DNA of 64,000 nt from Cristatella mucedo. Taxonomy: Eukaryota > Bryozoa > Phylactolaemata > Cristatellidae. Position 1 is the stretch's first letter. Every line of letters starts with the position of its first letter. The notes under the pieces are model-generated. The model saw nothing but the letters and a program-made list of their open reading frames with translations, had not been told where the DNA came from and ran no database searches. The stretch spans positions 6,307,501-6,371,500 of the forward strand of contig WPIO01000019.1 of NCBI GenBank assembly GCA_009760855.2. The letters run 5' to 3'. The translations under genes were made by a program, and so were the position numbers. Shown here piece after piece: positions 57,532 to 64,000 of this stretch.

Positions 57532-59823
57532 ATATAATATATATAATATATAATACTAGTACTAATACTTCGGTTTTGGTTGTCCTTCCCTTTGAATTTA
57601 ATCGAGTTTCAACCCTGTCCTCCAACCCTTGCCGTCGCGGTGGTAGGTAATTGGGAGCTCTCTCCAGCTACCTCGGCAAATGGCTTTGATGCTGACCTTG
57701 AGTAAAATTCAAAGTTAACTAGTGAGAAAAAAGTGACTAATGAGGATTAATCCAGTGCCAAAACTTAGGTCCAAAGAGACTAAGGAAAACACTTGGTGTG
57801 GACCACCACTTAGTTTTAAATTGGTCCTTTTAAACCTACGACCTAGCTGCAGGACTAGCTGCCACCTAACGAGACTCCCGTGGAAGTATCGCATGGCCAG
57901 GCACCCGCATACTCATGCTGGTAGAGGGGGGGGGCCAAGCTATTTGCACGGCCGTCCTGGATTAGTGAGTCGTTGCACAGTTGAAGTTGGGGCTGTGTCC
58001 GTAGACATATGGAAGAGGCCAACGGGCCCCTTCGACCGACCCAAAAGTGCAAGTCGGTGGCAAGCCACCTGATGTGATCATTCAAGCTTGCAAACTGTTC
58101 CTAATTGGGTCAAACCCCTGCCATATCCTGAGCTCACTCCCGGTTACGCCTCTAGCACTGCCTTCATTTCATTTGTGTATCTGGTCCCCCCCCCCTGTGA
58201 CTCGACTCGACTGGAAGCAAACGTCGGCACGTCGGCCGTGCACCACCCGCGAAGCGCCCGCCGGCGCTCAGAAGTTCGCGCTCCGCTCCTCTTCGGCCTT
58301 GCTTCTCCTTTGCTCGATCGCGGCCATGCCTCTACTTGCAAGGCAGCTGAATTTAGCCGAACAGCTCTTAGAGAAGCCGGTTTGCTAGCAAGCGATGTAT
58401 AGTTCCATAATTTGATTGAAAATTGTAATTCGGCAACTGCAGTTGGGCAACCGAATTTCTGTCAGCAACCTAGGTTTGTTTTCTCCTAAAGAAGCCGAGC
58501 TGTGCTGTGTTTCCCAGTGGCTCTAGTCACTCGGAGTTACTCTAGTCGGCGTTTGTGACTGCCACCTGTACTGCAGGTGCCAATATCCAACTGCGATTAG
58601 GTGGCGTAGCTTGCAAGGGGAGAGCAAAGGTGCCGGCCACCGGAACTGGTCCTCACTGGCTGAGCTTGAGCTGCAGAAGCACAAGAGTGAACGTGTGGCT
58701 GCTCCTGCTCCCCGAGGCGAGGCAGCGTGCGACACTTGCACGTGTCGTCGGTGTGAGCCAATGTGTGGTAGCAGACTGAAACCTTCGGCGTAGGGGAGTG
58801 GGTGGGTATAATAATGAAAGCACCGATTTCCTGAGAGACGAGGCCGACCGGCGACGCGATGCGAAAAAATCCGACCGTTTGACGGGCGCTCTGCTCGACA
58901 CGGTGCCGTGGCAGCTCTCGCCGGCTCGCGCGTTCCAGCAATGGAAGAAGAAGGCGAAGAAGATGGCCGCCCAGGGCCTGACCGGCACTCCTGCTGCTCC
59001 TCTGGAGCCAGGCAGCGTGCGGCAGAGGCCGGCAGTCAACTTGCTCGCCACCGGCTCCAAGACTGCGGCAGCAGCTGCAGCAGCAGCCGCCCACAGGCCC
59101 GGCCCCTCCGCTGCCGCTGGCAAGACGCCAGCAGTGGCCGTGACTGCCGGTCAGCAAAAGAAGTCGCCGGCGGCAGCAAAAGATGCGTCCAGCGACCAAG
59201 CGGCCGCATCCAGGCTGGCGATGGCAGGGGCCGCTGACGTCGCCTCGGCCGCAGCCGAGCACGTGAAGCAGGAGCCGTACAAGGCAAGCGATCTCGCTAG
59301 AGGACATCTCGCCAGCTTTTTTCTCCTTTTGCCGCCGCCCTTGTCGGAACGGTCCTTGATCCTCTTCTTGATCCCCCCACCCGAGCAGATTGGTAGTCTT
59401 CAGCTGTGCTATGCAGGTGGTGACCTCGGAGCCGCTCGACGTGGCCGCACACCTGAAGCTGCTCGGCGAGTCGCTAAGTCTGATCGGCATACGCTTGACC
59501 AATCAGGTAGGTAGGAGCGATCGAGCGAGAGCGCTCCTCCCCCTGGGAGGAGGAGGAGGTTGGGCGGGCGGGCGGCTGCACGCTAACGGGACGCAGGAGC
59601 TGGGCGACCAGGGGTTCGGTCGACGAGTCGCCGCTGCTCCGCTCTCTCCGCCCAGGCCAACATAGCCGTGCAGGGCAGCCTCACGGTGCTACTCGACTCG
59701 ATGCTGTGCGCAGCCGGCGCGCTGGCCTGCCTCACCCAGCAGGTGCCCGAGCTGGACGGCATCGAACCAGAGGTCCATCTGAGCACTCTGGACAACGTGG
59801 CCTACTTTATGCCGGGAATATGA
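45607..59823 (+). CDS. HMGXB4: HMGXB4, HMG-box domain-containing protein 4 (eleven coding exons)
   Basis: Coding exons: 45607-45670, 50149-50264, 51699-52002, 53508-53641, 56023-56143, 56254-56477, 56862-56943, 57088-57152, 58939-59283, 59417-59506, 59656-59823. Phases agree throughout, giving 570 residues (human about 600). Residues 22-60 are basic (SGRMRKKSSRLIELEEE), 61-206 Ser/Lys/Ala-rich, 207-321 very acidic. The HMG box spans exons 7-9 (AYTLWCNSYR; RLGEIWHALPQKEK; QWKKKAKKM). The C-terminal domain is unmistakable: DVAAHLKLLGESLSLIG and TLDNVAYFMPGI. HMGXB4 is a nuclear DNA-binding protein linked to chromatin remodelling and, in vertebrates, to dampening Wnt signalling. Intron 9 starts with GC rather than GT. 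The exact start exon is inferred from the ATG after a good acceptor. A small CCDC25-like resemblance in exon 1 is coincidental. Confidence 0.93.
45775..45885 (-). mobile_element. SINE-2 (tRNA-derived) in HMGXB4 intron 1, reverse orientation
   Basis: On the minus strand: B-box GGTCGTGGGTTCGAATCCTG, then GATCCTTTATTGCCGCTGCA and GTAAAGGCTCTTCTGTTGC. It matches the copy at 47308-47430. Confidence 0.65.
45905..46600 (-). mobile_element. LINE-A fragment in HMGXB4 intron 1, reverse orientation
   Basis: The minus strand shows the LINE-A 3' region (GGAGAGTTTTGTATAGCACA reversed at 45970) and C-terminal coding remnants (LNGLTPSYLAELLHQFHL at about 46350). Confidence 0.7.
46601..47104 (+). other. Intronic sequence, no feature recognised
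   Basis: Part of HMGXB4 intron 1. A short direct repeat (CAAGAAGCTTGATAT twice, about 46980-47010) is the only structure seen. Confidence 0.35.
47105..47307 (+). mobile_element. LINE-B 3' end in HMGXB4 intron 1
   Basis: CTAACCACACTTGCATGCTGA through GAAAGAGATTGAGTTCTCTG, closing in ATTATTATT at about 47297-47306. Confidence 0.75.
47308..47430 (+). mobile_element. SINE-2 in HMGXB4 intron 1
   Basis: B-box-like GGTCGTAAGTTCGAGTCCTG followed by GGGGATCCTTTATATTGCCC and GTTGAGGCTCTTGCTGCTAT. The A-box part is missing. Homologous to 45775-45885 in opposite orientation. Confidence 0.6.
47520..48812 (-). mobile_element. LINE-B with a long intact reverse transcriptase frame, reverse orientation
   Basis: The minus-strand frame 48762-47713 (349 residues) is uninterrupted: GSVLGPVLFTVYTLPLADV, FHFYADDTQLYL (catalytic Asp pair), LVMGKPSVIQRLERLTLKIG, FVTSRLDFCNSLLTGLPGCA and a complete C-terminus. 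The 3' end has AATAATAATAATAATAATTT at 47525, the reversed ATT tail. The copy is 5'-truncated near 48812. The low level of damage suggests a young insertion. It lies in HMGXB4 intron 1 in antisense orientation. Confidence 0.9.
48813..50148 (+). other. Rest of HMGXB4 intron 1
   Basis: Short LINE-like 3' end traces at 49400-49560 (GATCTCTTTCTAGCCACTTT at about 49401) but no gene. The acceptor GTTTGCAG ends at 50148. Confidence 0.4.
50525..51115 (-). mobile_element. LINE-B fragment in HMGXB4 intron 2, reverse orientation
   Basis: Starts near the 3' end (ATGCACGGTATCAGCATGCA) and continues into the C-terminal coding region to about 51110 (CAGGTCCGAATTTTCGCATT). Heavily mutated. Confidence 0.65.
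51121..51395 (+). mobile_element. LINE-A 3' end in HMGXB4 intron 2
   Basis: CTGTTGCCGACTATGGCAAA through GGAGATACATTACATTGCAT, matching 8185-8450. Confidence 0.75.
52335..52430 (+). mobile_element. tRNA-like SINE remnant in HMGXB4 intron 3
   Basis: GCTGAGCTGGTAGATCACTT resembles an A-box, and GCATATTCAACTGACTGG a B-box, with a duplicated ATCACTTAA inside. Body not recognised. Confidence 0.35.
52431..53507 (+). other. Rest of HMGXB4 intron 3
   Basis: AT-rich intronic sequence with no recognised repeat. The acceptor TTTGCAG ends at 53507. Confidence 0.4.
53642..55005 (+). other. First part of HMGXB4 intron 4
   Basis: No exon or repeat recognised. Confidence 0.35.
55010..55700 (-). mobile_element. 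LINE-B fragment in HMGXB4 intron 4, reverse orientation
   Basis: CCTTGACGTCAGTACGCTG (55092) to TGTGTCATCTGCATGCAAATG (about 55640) follow the reversed LINE-B coding region at 48045-48640. Old and frameshifted. Confidence 0.7.
57477..57558. repeat. (TA)n-rich palindromic repeat in HMGXB4 intron 8
   Basis: TA-rich tract flanked by inverted copies of TAGTACTAATACTAAT/ATACTAGTACTAATAC, so the whole could fold as a long hairpin. Confidence 0.8.
57559..58938 (+). other. Rest of HMGXB4 intron 8
   Basis: A SINE-like segment at about 57615-57690 (GCGGTGGTAGGTAATTGGGA, a family I cannot name), G and C runs (57927-57934, 58187-58195), and GC-rich sequence from 58200 on. The plus-strand frame 58611-58793 has ELELQKHKSER, which suits the HMGXB4 linker, but it is not needed to keep the phases. 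Confidence 0.35.
59284..59416 (+). other. GC-AG intron 9 of HMGXB4
   Basis: The exon ends TACAAG and the intron starts GCAAGC, a close match to the GC-donor consensus AG|GCAAGT. It ends TGTGCTATGCAG. Both flanking exons are in phase 0 across this junction. A GT alternative at GAGCAC|GTGAAG is in phase but has a weak donor. Confidence 0.6.
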
Positions 59824-60037
59824 TCAAGACAAACCGAGAGAAACGCGTGGACAGCGCGCGTAAATCTCTCGCTCGCGCGGGCCACATCTCGCTGAGCGGC
59901 CCGCAGAACGCTGCCGGGCCGGCCATCCCGGATCGCCACGTGCAGGCAGCCGTAAAGCACAAAAAGGCCTTTCACAATTGCACGACGTGCACCTGTCTCC
60001 ACGTGGCAGTGGGAATCATCGGTACAGCGGCGGCCGG
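59824..60037. other. Short convergent intergenic region between HMGXB4 and HAUS8
   Basis: Only 214 bases separate the two stop codons. No AATAAA is visible on either strand in the gap, so the 3' untranslated regions probably overlap the opposite gene. Confidence 0.5.
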
Positions 60038-62232
60038 TCAGCCGAAGCGAGCGGCCGGCTCGCGGGCGAGCTCCATCTGCTGCATCCTCAGCGAAGCCTC
60101 CTGTGCAGTCAGCGACTGCGCGGCCGCGACCAGCTCCCGGCACCTGTCGATCGAGCGACTTGGCATCAGCGGCCAGCACGAGCGAGCTGCCTTCAGGCGG
60201 CCGCCTGCCTGCCTGTCTGCTCGCTCGCTCGCTTACCCGTTCAGCTCATTTACTTCGGCGTCGGCTTGCCGCGCCAGCTCGCGGTTGACGTTGGCCAGCT
60301 GCGTGAGCCTCGCCGTCGCCCCGTCACGCCGCGTCTGGGCGGCCAGCTCACCGAGCAGCTGCTCGCTCTCGTGCGCAGTGGCGAACAGCGAGTCTTAAAA
60401 GAAGAGAAGGCCAAGGACGAGTGCAGCGAGCCGAGGGCACGACGAGCTGGGCCAGCGACGGGGAGGGCCGACCGACGGCGCAAAGCCTCCGATTTGCCCA
60501 GCGCGACGATCTCGGCGAGCACCAGTAATACATTTTCGCCATGAAAAAGCAGACGCCGCAGAACGACGGCGGCTGGCAGCAAATCACATCGAACCGATCC
60601 CGAGTGGACACTCAGTAGAGACAGCCGCGTCTGCAACTACAGCAGCCGTGTCCATCTACCGACCCCCTTCCCCCAGTCCCTCCGCCAAGTGCCACAAGGA
60701 GAACAACAGCGCCGGCCTCCTCTAGTGCTTTGCCGAGCGTTCGCTGTGGGTCACGGAAGCGAAACTGAAACGTGGCACCGGCGATCGTGCACACCCTACC
60801 GTGGTAGGCTGACAGGGCGGCTTCGCTTCCGTCGGGCACGAAAATGCCACGCACGGGTAGCTCGCAGCGTGTGCTGTCCAGCGCCGCAGCCATGTGGCCG
60901 TACTGATCGCCAAGCCCTGGCAGCGCGGAAGCGACGCTTTCTAGCGCCGAGCCCTGCAAAAAGAAATGTGCCCTATCAATCTGCTGAGCGAAGCGGCGGC
61001 GCCGGGCTCAAGGAGCCGCTCTCTGAGCCCGGCTGCTCGACGAGCACGTGTAGCGGCCAGCAAGCACTAACTAGGCAAGCTTAACCTGCAGTCCCAGCAG
61101 CTCATCGACGTTGGTGATGTGGCGCAAGTGCTCGCACTCAGCATCCAGCTCTGCTAGCTGGCTGCGCTGCTGTCTGATCATCTCCCACAGTGCGTAGAGT
61201 TGCGACTAAAACGTTAAAGTGCTAGACCTTGCAAATCTTGCAAAGGACCACCGAGCACGAGTATTGATAGCGTGATGATCCGTTGCTAACGGCCGGCTGT
61301 CATCTGCTGCTTTCGATAAGCTGATAGACTTGAATCTAAGTAACGGGTAGCCGATTCAACGGCCTCTCTATAATGTGTGAGTACAAGAGCTTTAAGCAGC
61401 TCCCCCGAACCTGCTTCTTACAGTAGGGCGATAAAGAATTGTCCCACTGGCAGACTGTAGCCCCCCCCCACTACTACCCGGGTCGCACAGTGTGAGAACC
61501 TTTACATTGTGCTAAGAGACAGTGCCTTAGGGGTGACACGGGGAGGTCCTCGCACCATTGGACTAACAGACAGTGTTACCTGTTTGGAGTGAAATTGGGT
61601 ACTGTGTACTTTAACCTAAGGCACGTCTACTGGGGATTCAAAAGTGAATGATGGCAAGTGTTAGAATGTCGTTGGCCACAGACCAGACCTTGTATGTGCA
61701 CACATGTAGACACTAAACTTCCAAAAACAATCGCTGCCATAGGCAACAGAGAATGCCTATTGCATGTCAACAGCCTAGTACTAAATGCACTTGGCCATCT
61801 CGACGAGGTGAACCGCACGTATGACAGTATTGAATGTACACACGACACCTTATGATCGAACATGATTAATTTTCTGCTACTAAAGAGCCCTTGTGCTTGT
61901 ACTCGGTTTTGATGTTGAGCAACCATCGACACTCCTGCAAAAGCATTCTGACAGAGAGAGAGAGCCTGCTATCCTCTCGAGCTCTTGCTGCAAGAGCAGG
62001 GCAATCTAGCATGTGGCGTACGTGAAGCTGCGAACTTGACTTGTATCCTAATAGCTAGAACCAATTTATAAGCCACAGCTAATACTGACTTCATTCGCAT
62101 GCTTGCTCAGCCAAAGCTCTGTCCTACCATGGCACCTGTTTCTTGGTCCTTGAAAGACTTCCTGGCTTTGTGCTCGACAAAGATCCACTGCAAGTATCGG
62201 CTGTAGAGAACGTCCAAGCATTGCTGGGTAGC
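60038..62232 (-). CDS. HAUS8: HAUS8, augmin complex subunit 8 (six exons found, 5' end missing)
   Basis: Exons in gene order: 62232-62136, 61934-61849, 61205-61086, 60953-60800, 60393-60237, 60143-60038 (stop TGA at 60040-60038). Introns are GT-AG and phases agree. Exon 4 carries the hallmark AALDSTRCELPVRGIFV, very close to the human ALDTTRHELPVR segment. The first exon found has YSRYLQ like human ESRYLQY. Exon 5 has SEQLLGELAAQT and exon 6 a coiled coil (LTAQEASLRMQQMELA). HAUS8 (Hice1) is the microtubule-binding subunit of augmin, which nucleates branching microtubules in the spindle. About 240 residues are accounted for against roughly 410 in human; the basic N-terminal exon(s) were not found upstream of 62232. 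The acceptor of the last exon could instead lie a few bases earlier (after GCCAAG). Confidence 0.82.
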
Positions 62233-62754
62233 CTGGATGAAGAGTGAACCCGTGTGCGCTCTGCCGCAAGCACTAGGCAAGCGATGTAAACGAGCATATT
62301 AAGCTTTACAAGCACGAGACGAGCACACAGAAACCAGTCACAAACCGAATTTCAAGTGCGTGCATGACGTCGGACATCAGCACCAACCGATTCCGCATCA
62401 CTGCAATGATAACTGCGTCTACATGAGCAACGAGGGTTCAATAGTGCAAGTGTCAATCATCCAGCGCATCGTTCAGATGGCATTGTTTGATCAGAAACGA
62501 GTTTGCCAAGAGGTCTCCCTCTCATTCACAACTCTTTGCACTGCTAGTCACGGAGCTGCACGGGGGGGGGGGGGATGCTGAGAGAATCCCGAGAATCATA
62601 GTATGTAGCACCACAGACGGTCCAACGAGTGCACGCACCCTGCAAGTGGTCCAACAGGATTCGGCTGTGCTGTTTTGAGCCCCTGCGAAGCCCCCCCCCC
62701 CCCCCCGAACATCTACTGACACTACAGTCCGATTTTGATGCATTTCGAGTACAC
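62233..62754. other. Region upstream of the first HAUS8 exon found
   Basis: Contains G12 (about 62563) and C17 (about 62690) runs. No further HAUS8 exon was recognised. Confidence 0.3.
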
Positions 62755-62862
62755 TGCATTCGTTGACCGTGCCTTCAGTCCGTATACTCCCAAAGCCTGG
62801 AGCTCACTCGACACTTAAGTCACGACATTCCCTGACTTGGCAGCTTTTAAAAAGTATACCAG
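62755..62862 (+). mobile_element. LINE-B C-terminal fragment
   Basis: TACTCCCAAAGCCTGGAGCT and TGACTTGGCAGCTTTTAAAA match the end of the LINE-B coding region (29755-29830). Confidence 0.6.
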
Positions 62863-62864
62863 AA

Positions 62865-64000
62865 TGCAAGTGCAAAAGAGAAGACACTCAAGGCCACAGG
62901 TCAGCGGGACTCCCGCTTAGTAAGATGAAATTACTCAATGCACATGCACAGGTGAGAGCATACAGGAGCAAAAGAGAAAAGTTGACTGGGTAGAATTGAA
63001 AGCTAAGCCGAACAGGTGCGTCTTTAGCTGACACTTAAATGATGCAGAGTGTTGACAGAAGCAAGTTTTAGACTTTCGGCGCATAAGAACCTAAAGGCCC
63101 GGTCACCGAAAGATTTCAATTAAGTGCGAGACCAAGGAGACTGGAAGTTGATGAGTGGGTGGTGCAAGAGCACGCTGGATAAGCAAGGTCTTGCTGGCGC
63201 GAGCAAGCTGCAAGCCAGCAAGCGGGTAGGCCGACTAGATCGTGGTGGAGGCAGTGAGCGCATCCAATGATAAGCCGTTTTATCATAGCACACCAGATCA
63301 CGTGCAGATGTCACTAGCGTGATCAATCTTGAGGGCGTGATCTTCCCACTTGAAGTTGACACAATATGCCTACAGCTGTGAGGTTGGCATTTTCGACGTT
63401 AAGTTTCCGAGAGTCGGTGGCCATCTAAATGCGAGTCAGATGTAGGGCAATGCTTAGAATGGTCCAAGGCTAGGTACAGCAGAGTGTCACCGGTGTAGAA
63501 ATGAAAGCCGACAATGTGTTTGGTGAGGGCATCGGCCAGGGAGAGTATCGATATAGCAAAAACAATGGGATCTGAGACCATGCCGTACATGTACACCATA
63601 ATTTAAGTGCTCTCTGGCTGACAGATGCCCATCTACACTCTGAAATCTCTAACTGAGGTAGGACCTAGCCCAGTTTGCTCTCTGTGCCAGTGATACATGG
63701 GCATGTCGGGAGGTGCATCAGAAGGCTCTGGTGATCAACTGTGTCAAACGCTGGCAAGAGGTCTAGGAGAACTAGCAGAAAGGCACTAACCCGATCAGCT
63801 TAGATAACAGGGTCATTGTAAATCCTGTACAGTACTAGCTCTAAATCCCAATTGGAACTTGTTAGCAAGATCTGAGGGGCATATATCATAGTTTAGATGC
63901 TGGACCGCCCTTAGTTCCAAGTGTTTTAAATAAGAGTGACAGTAAAGAAACTGGACGAAATCTACTTAGGTTCTCATGATTTAGGGACAGCTTTTTAATG
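62865..64000 (-). mobile_element. LINE-C fragment with reverse transcriptase remnant, reverse orientation
   Basis: From the 3' side (TTAGACTTTCGGCGCATAAG at 63068) to a minus-strand remnant at 63599-63399 reading LSLADALTKHIVGFHFYTGD, the region before and around the YADD box (here GDT, so dead). It then continues to the window edge. Closest to LINE-B at the protein level but clearly diverged. Confidence 0.7.

Noticed and set aside
58597-59502. 301-residue minus-strand frame over the HMGXB4 3' exons
   Set aside because: It is a shadow of GC-rich coding sequence on the plus strand, where the HMGXB4 exons are conserved.
60397-60636. Extra HAUS8 exon (TRLSLLSVHSG frame)
   Set aside because: It breaks the phase, and the exons on either side join directly in phase, matching the human protein without it.

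Overview
This is a stretch of animal nuclear genome, most likely from an invertebrate; I cannot name the phylum. Three host genes are split by introns and recognisable from their exons: CCDC25 (+, 26807-39414), HMGXB4 (+, 45607-59823) and HAUS8 (-, 60038-62232, 5' end not found). Between and inside them lie LINE retrotransposons of CR1/L2 type, tRNA-derived SINEs, one solo LTR and many microsatellites. For all three genes the exons join in phase at splice junctions and match the known human proteins.

Positions 1 to about 17350 hold most of a decayed endogenous DNA virus of the adintovirus/Maverick (Polinton) kind. It is AT-rich, unlike the rest of the window, and its genes are intronless and packed on both strands. 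Recognisable parts are a hexon-like major capsid protein (cut by the window edge), a packaging ATPase with Walker A and B, a zinc-ribbon protein with C-terminal repeats, an adenain-type protease, an HNH-AP2 endonuclease, three consecutive fiber-like genes and a protein-primed type B DNA polymerase. Several unrecognised virion or accessory genes lie between them. Nearly all are broken by frameshifts, stops or insertions. A SINE and a LINE split the protease gene, so this copy cannot be functional. Many viral start codons sit 2-7 bases behind a TATA-like motif, which looks like a virus-specific promoter signature. An inverted and direct repeat structure at 17187-17350 may be the end of the element.

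Positions 17350 to 26800 contain no gene I recognise. They hold truncated LINEs, SINEs, an LTR fragment, GC-rich blocks and simple repeats.

CCDC25 has eight exons totalling 208 codons, the same length as the human protein; its first intron holds a nearly full-length LINE-B. HMGXB4 has eleven coding exons (570 codons) with an acidic region, an HMG box and the conserved C-terminal domain; one intron appears to use a GC-AG splice pair. HAUS8 converges on HMGXB4 with 214 bp between the stop codons, both genes ending in GC-rich sequence. The last 1.3 kb is LINE-derived.

I use working names for repeat families: LINE-A (3' tail of TACAT/ATTAC repeats), LINE-B (3' tail of ATT repeats, the most abundant), LINE-C (related, diverged), SINE-1 (shares its 3' end with LINE-B) and SINE-2.
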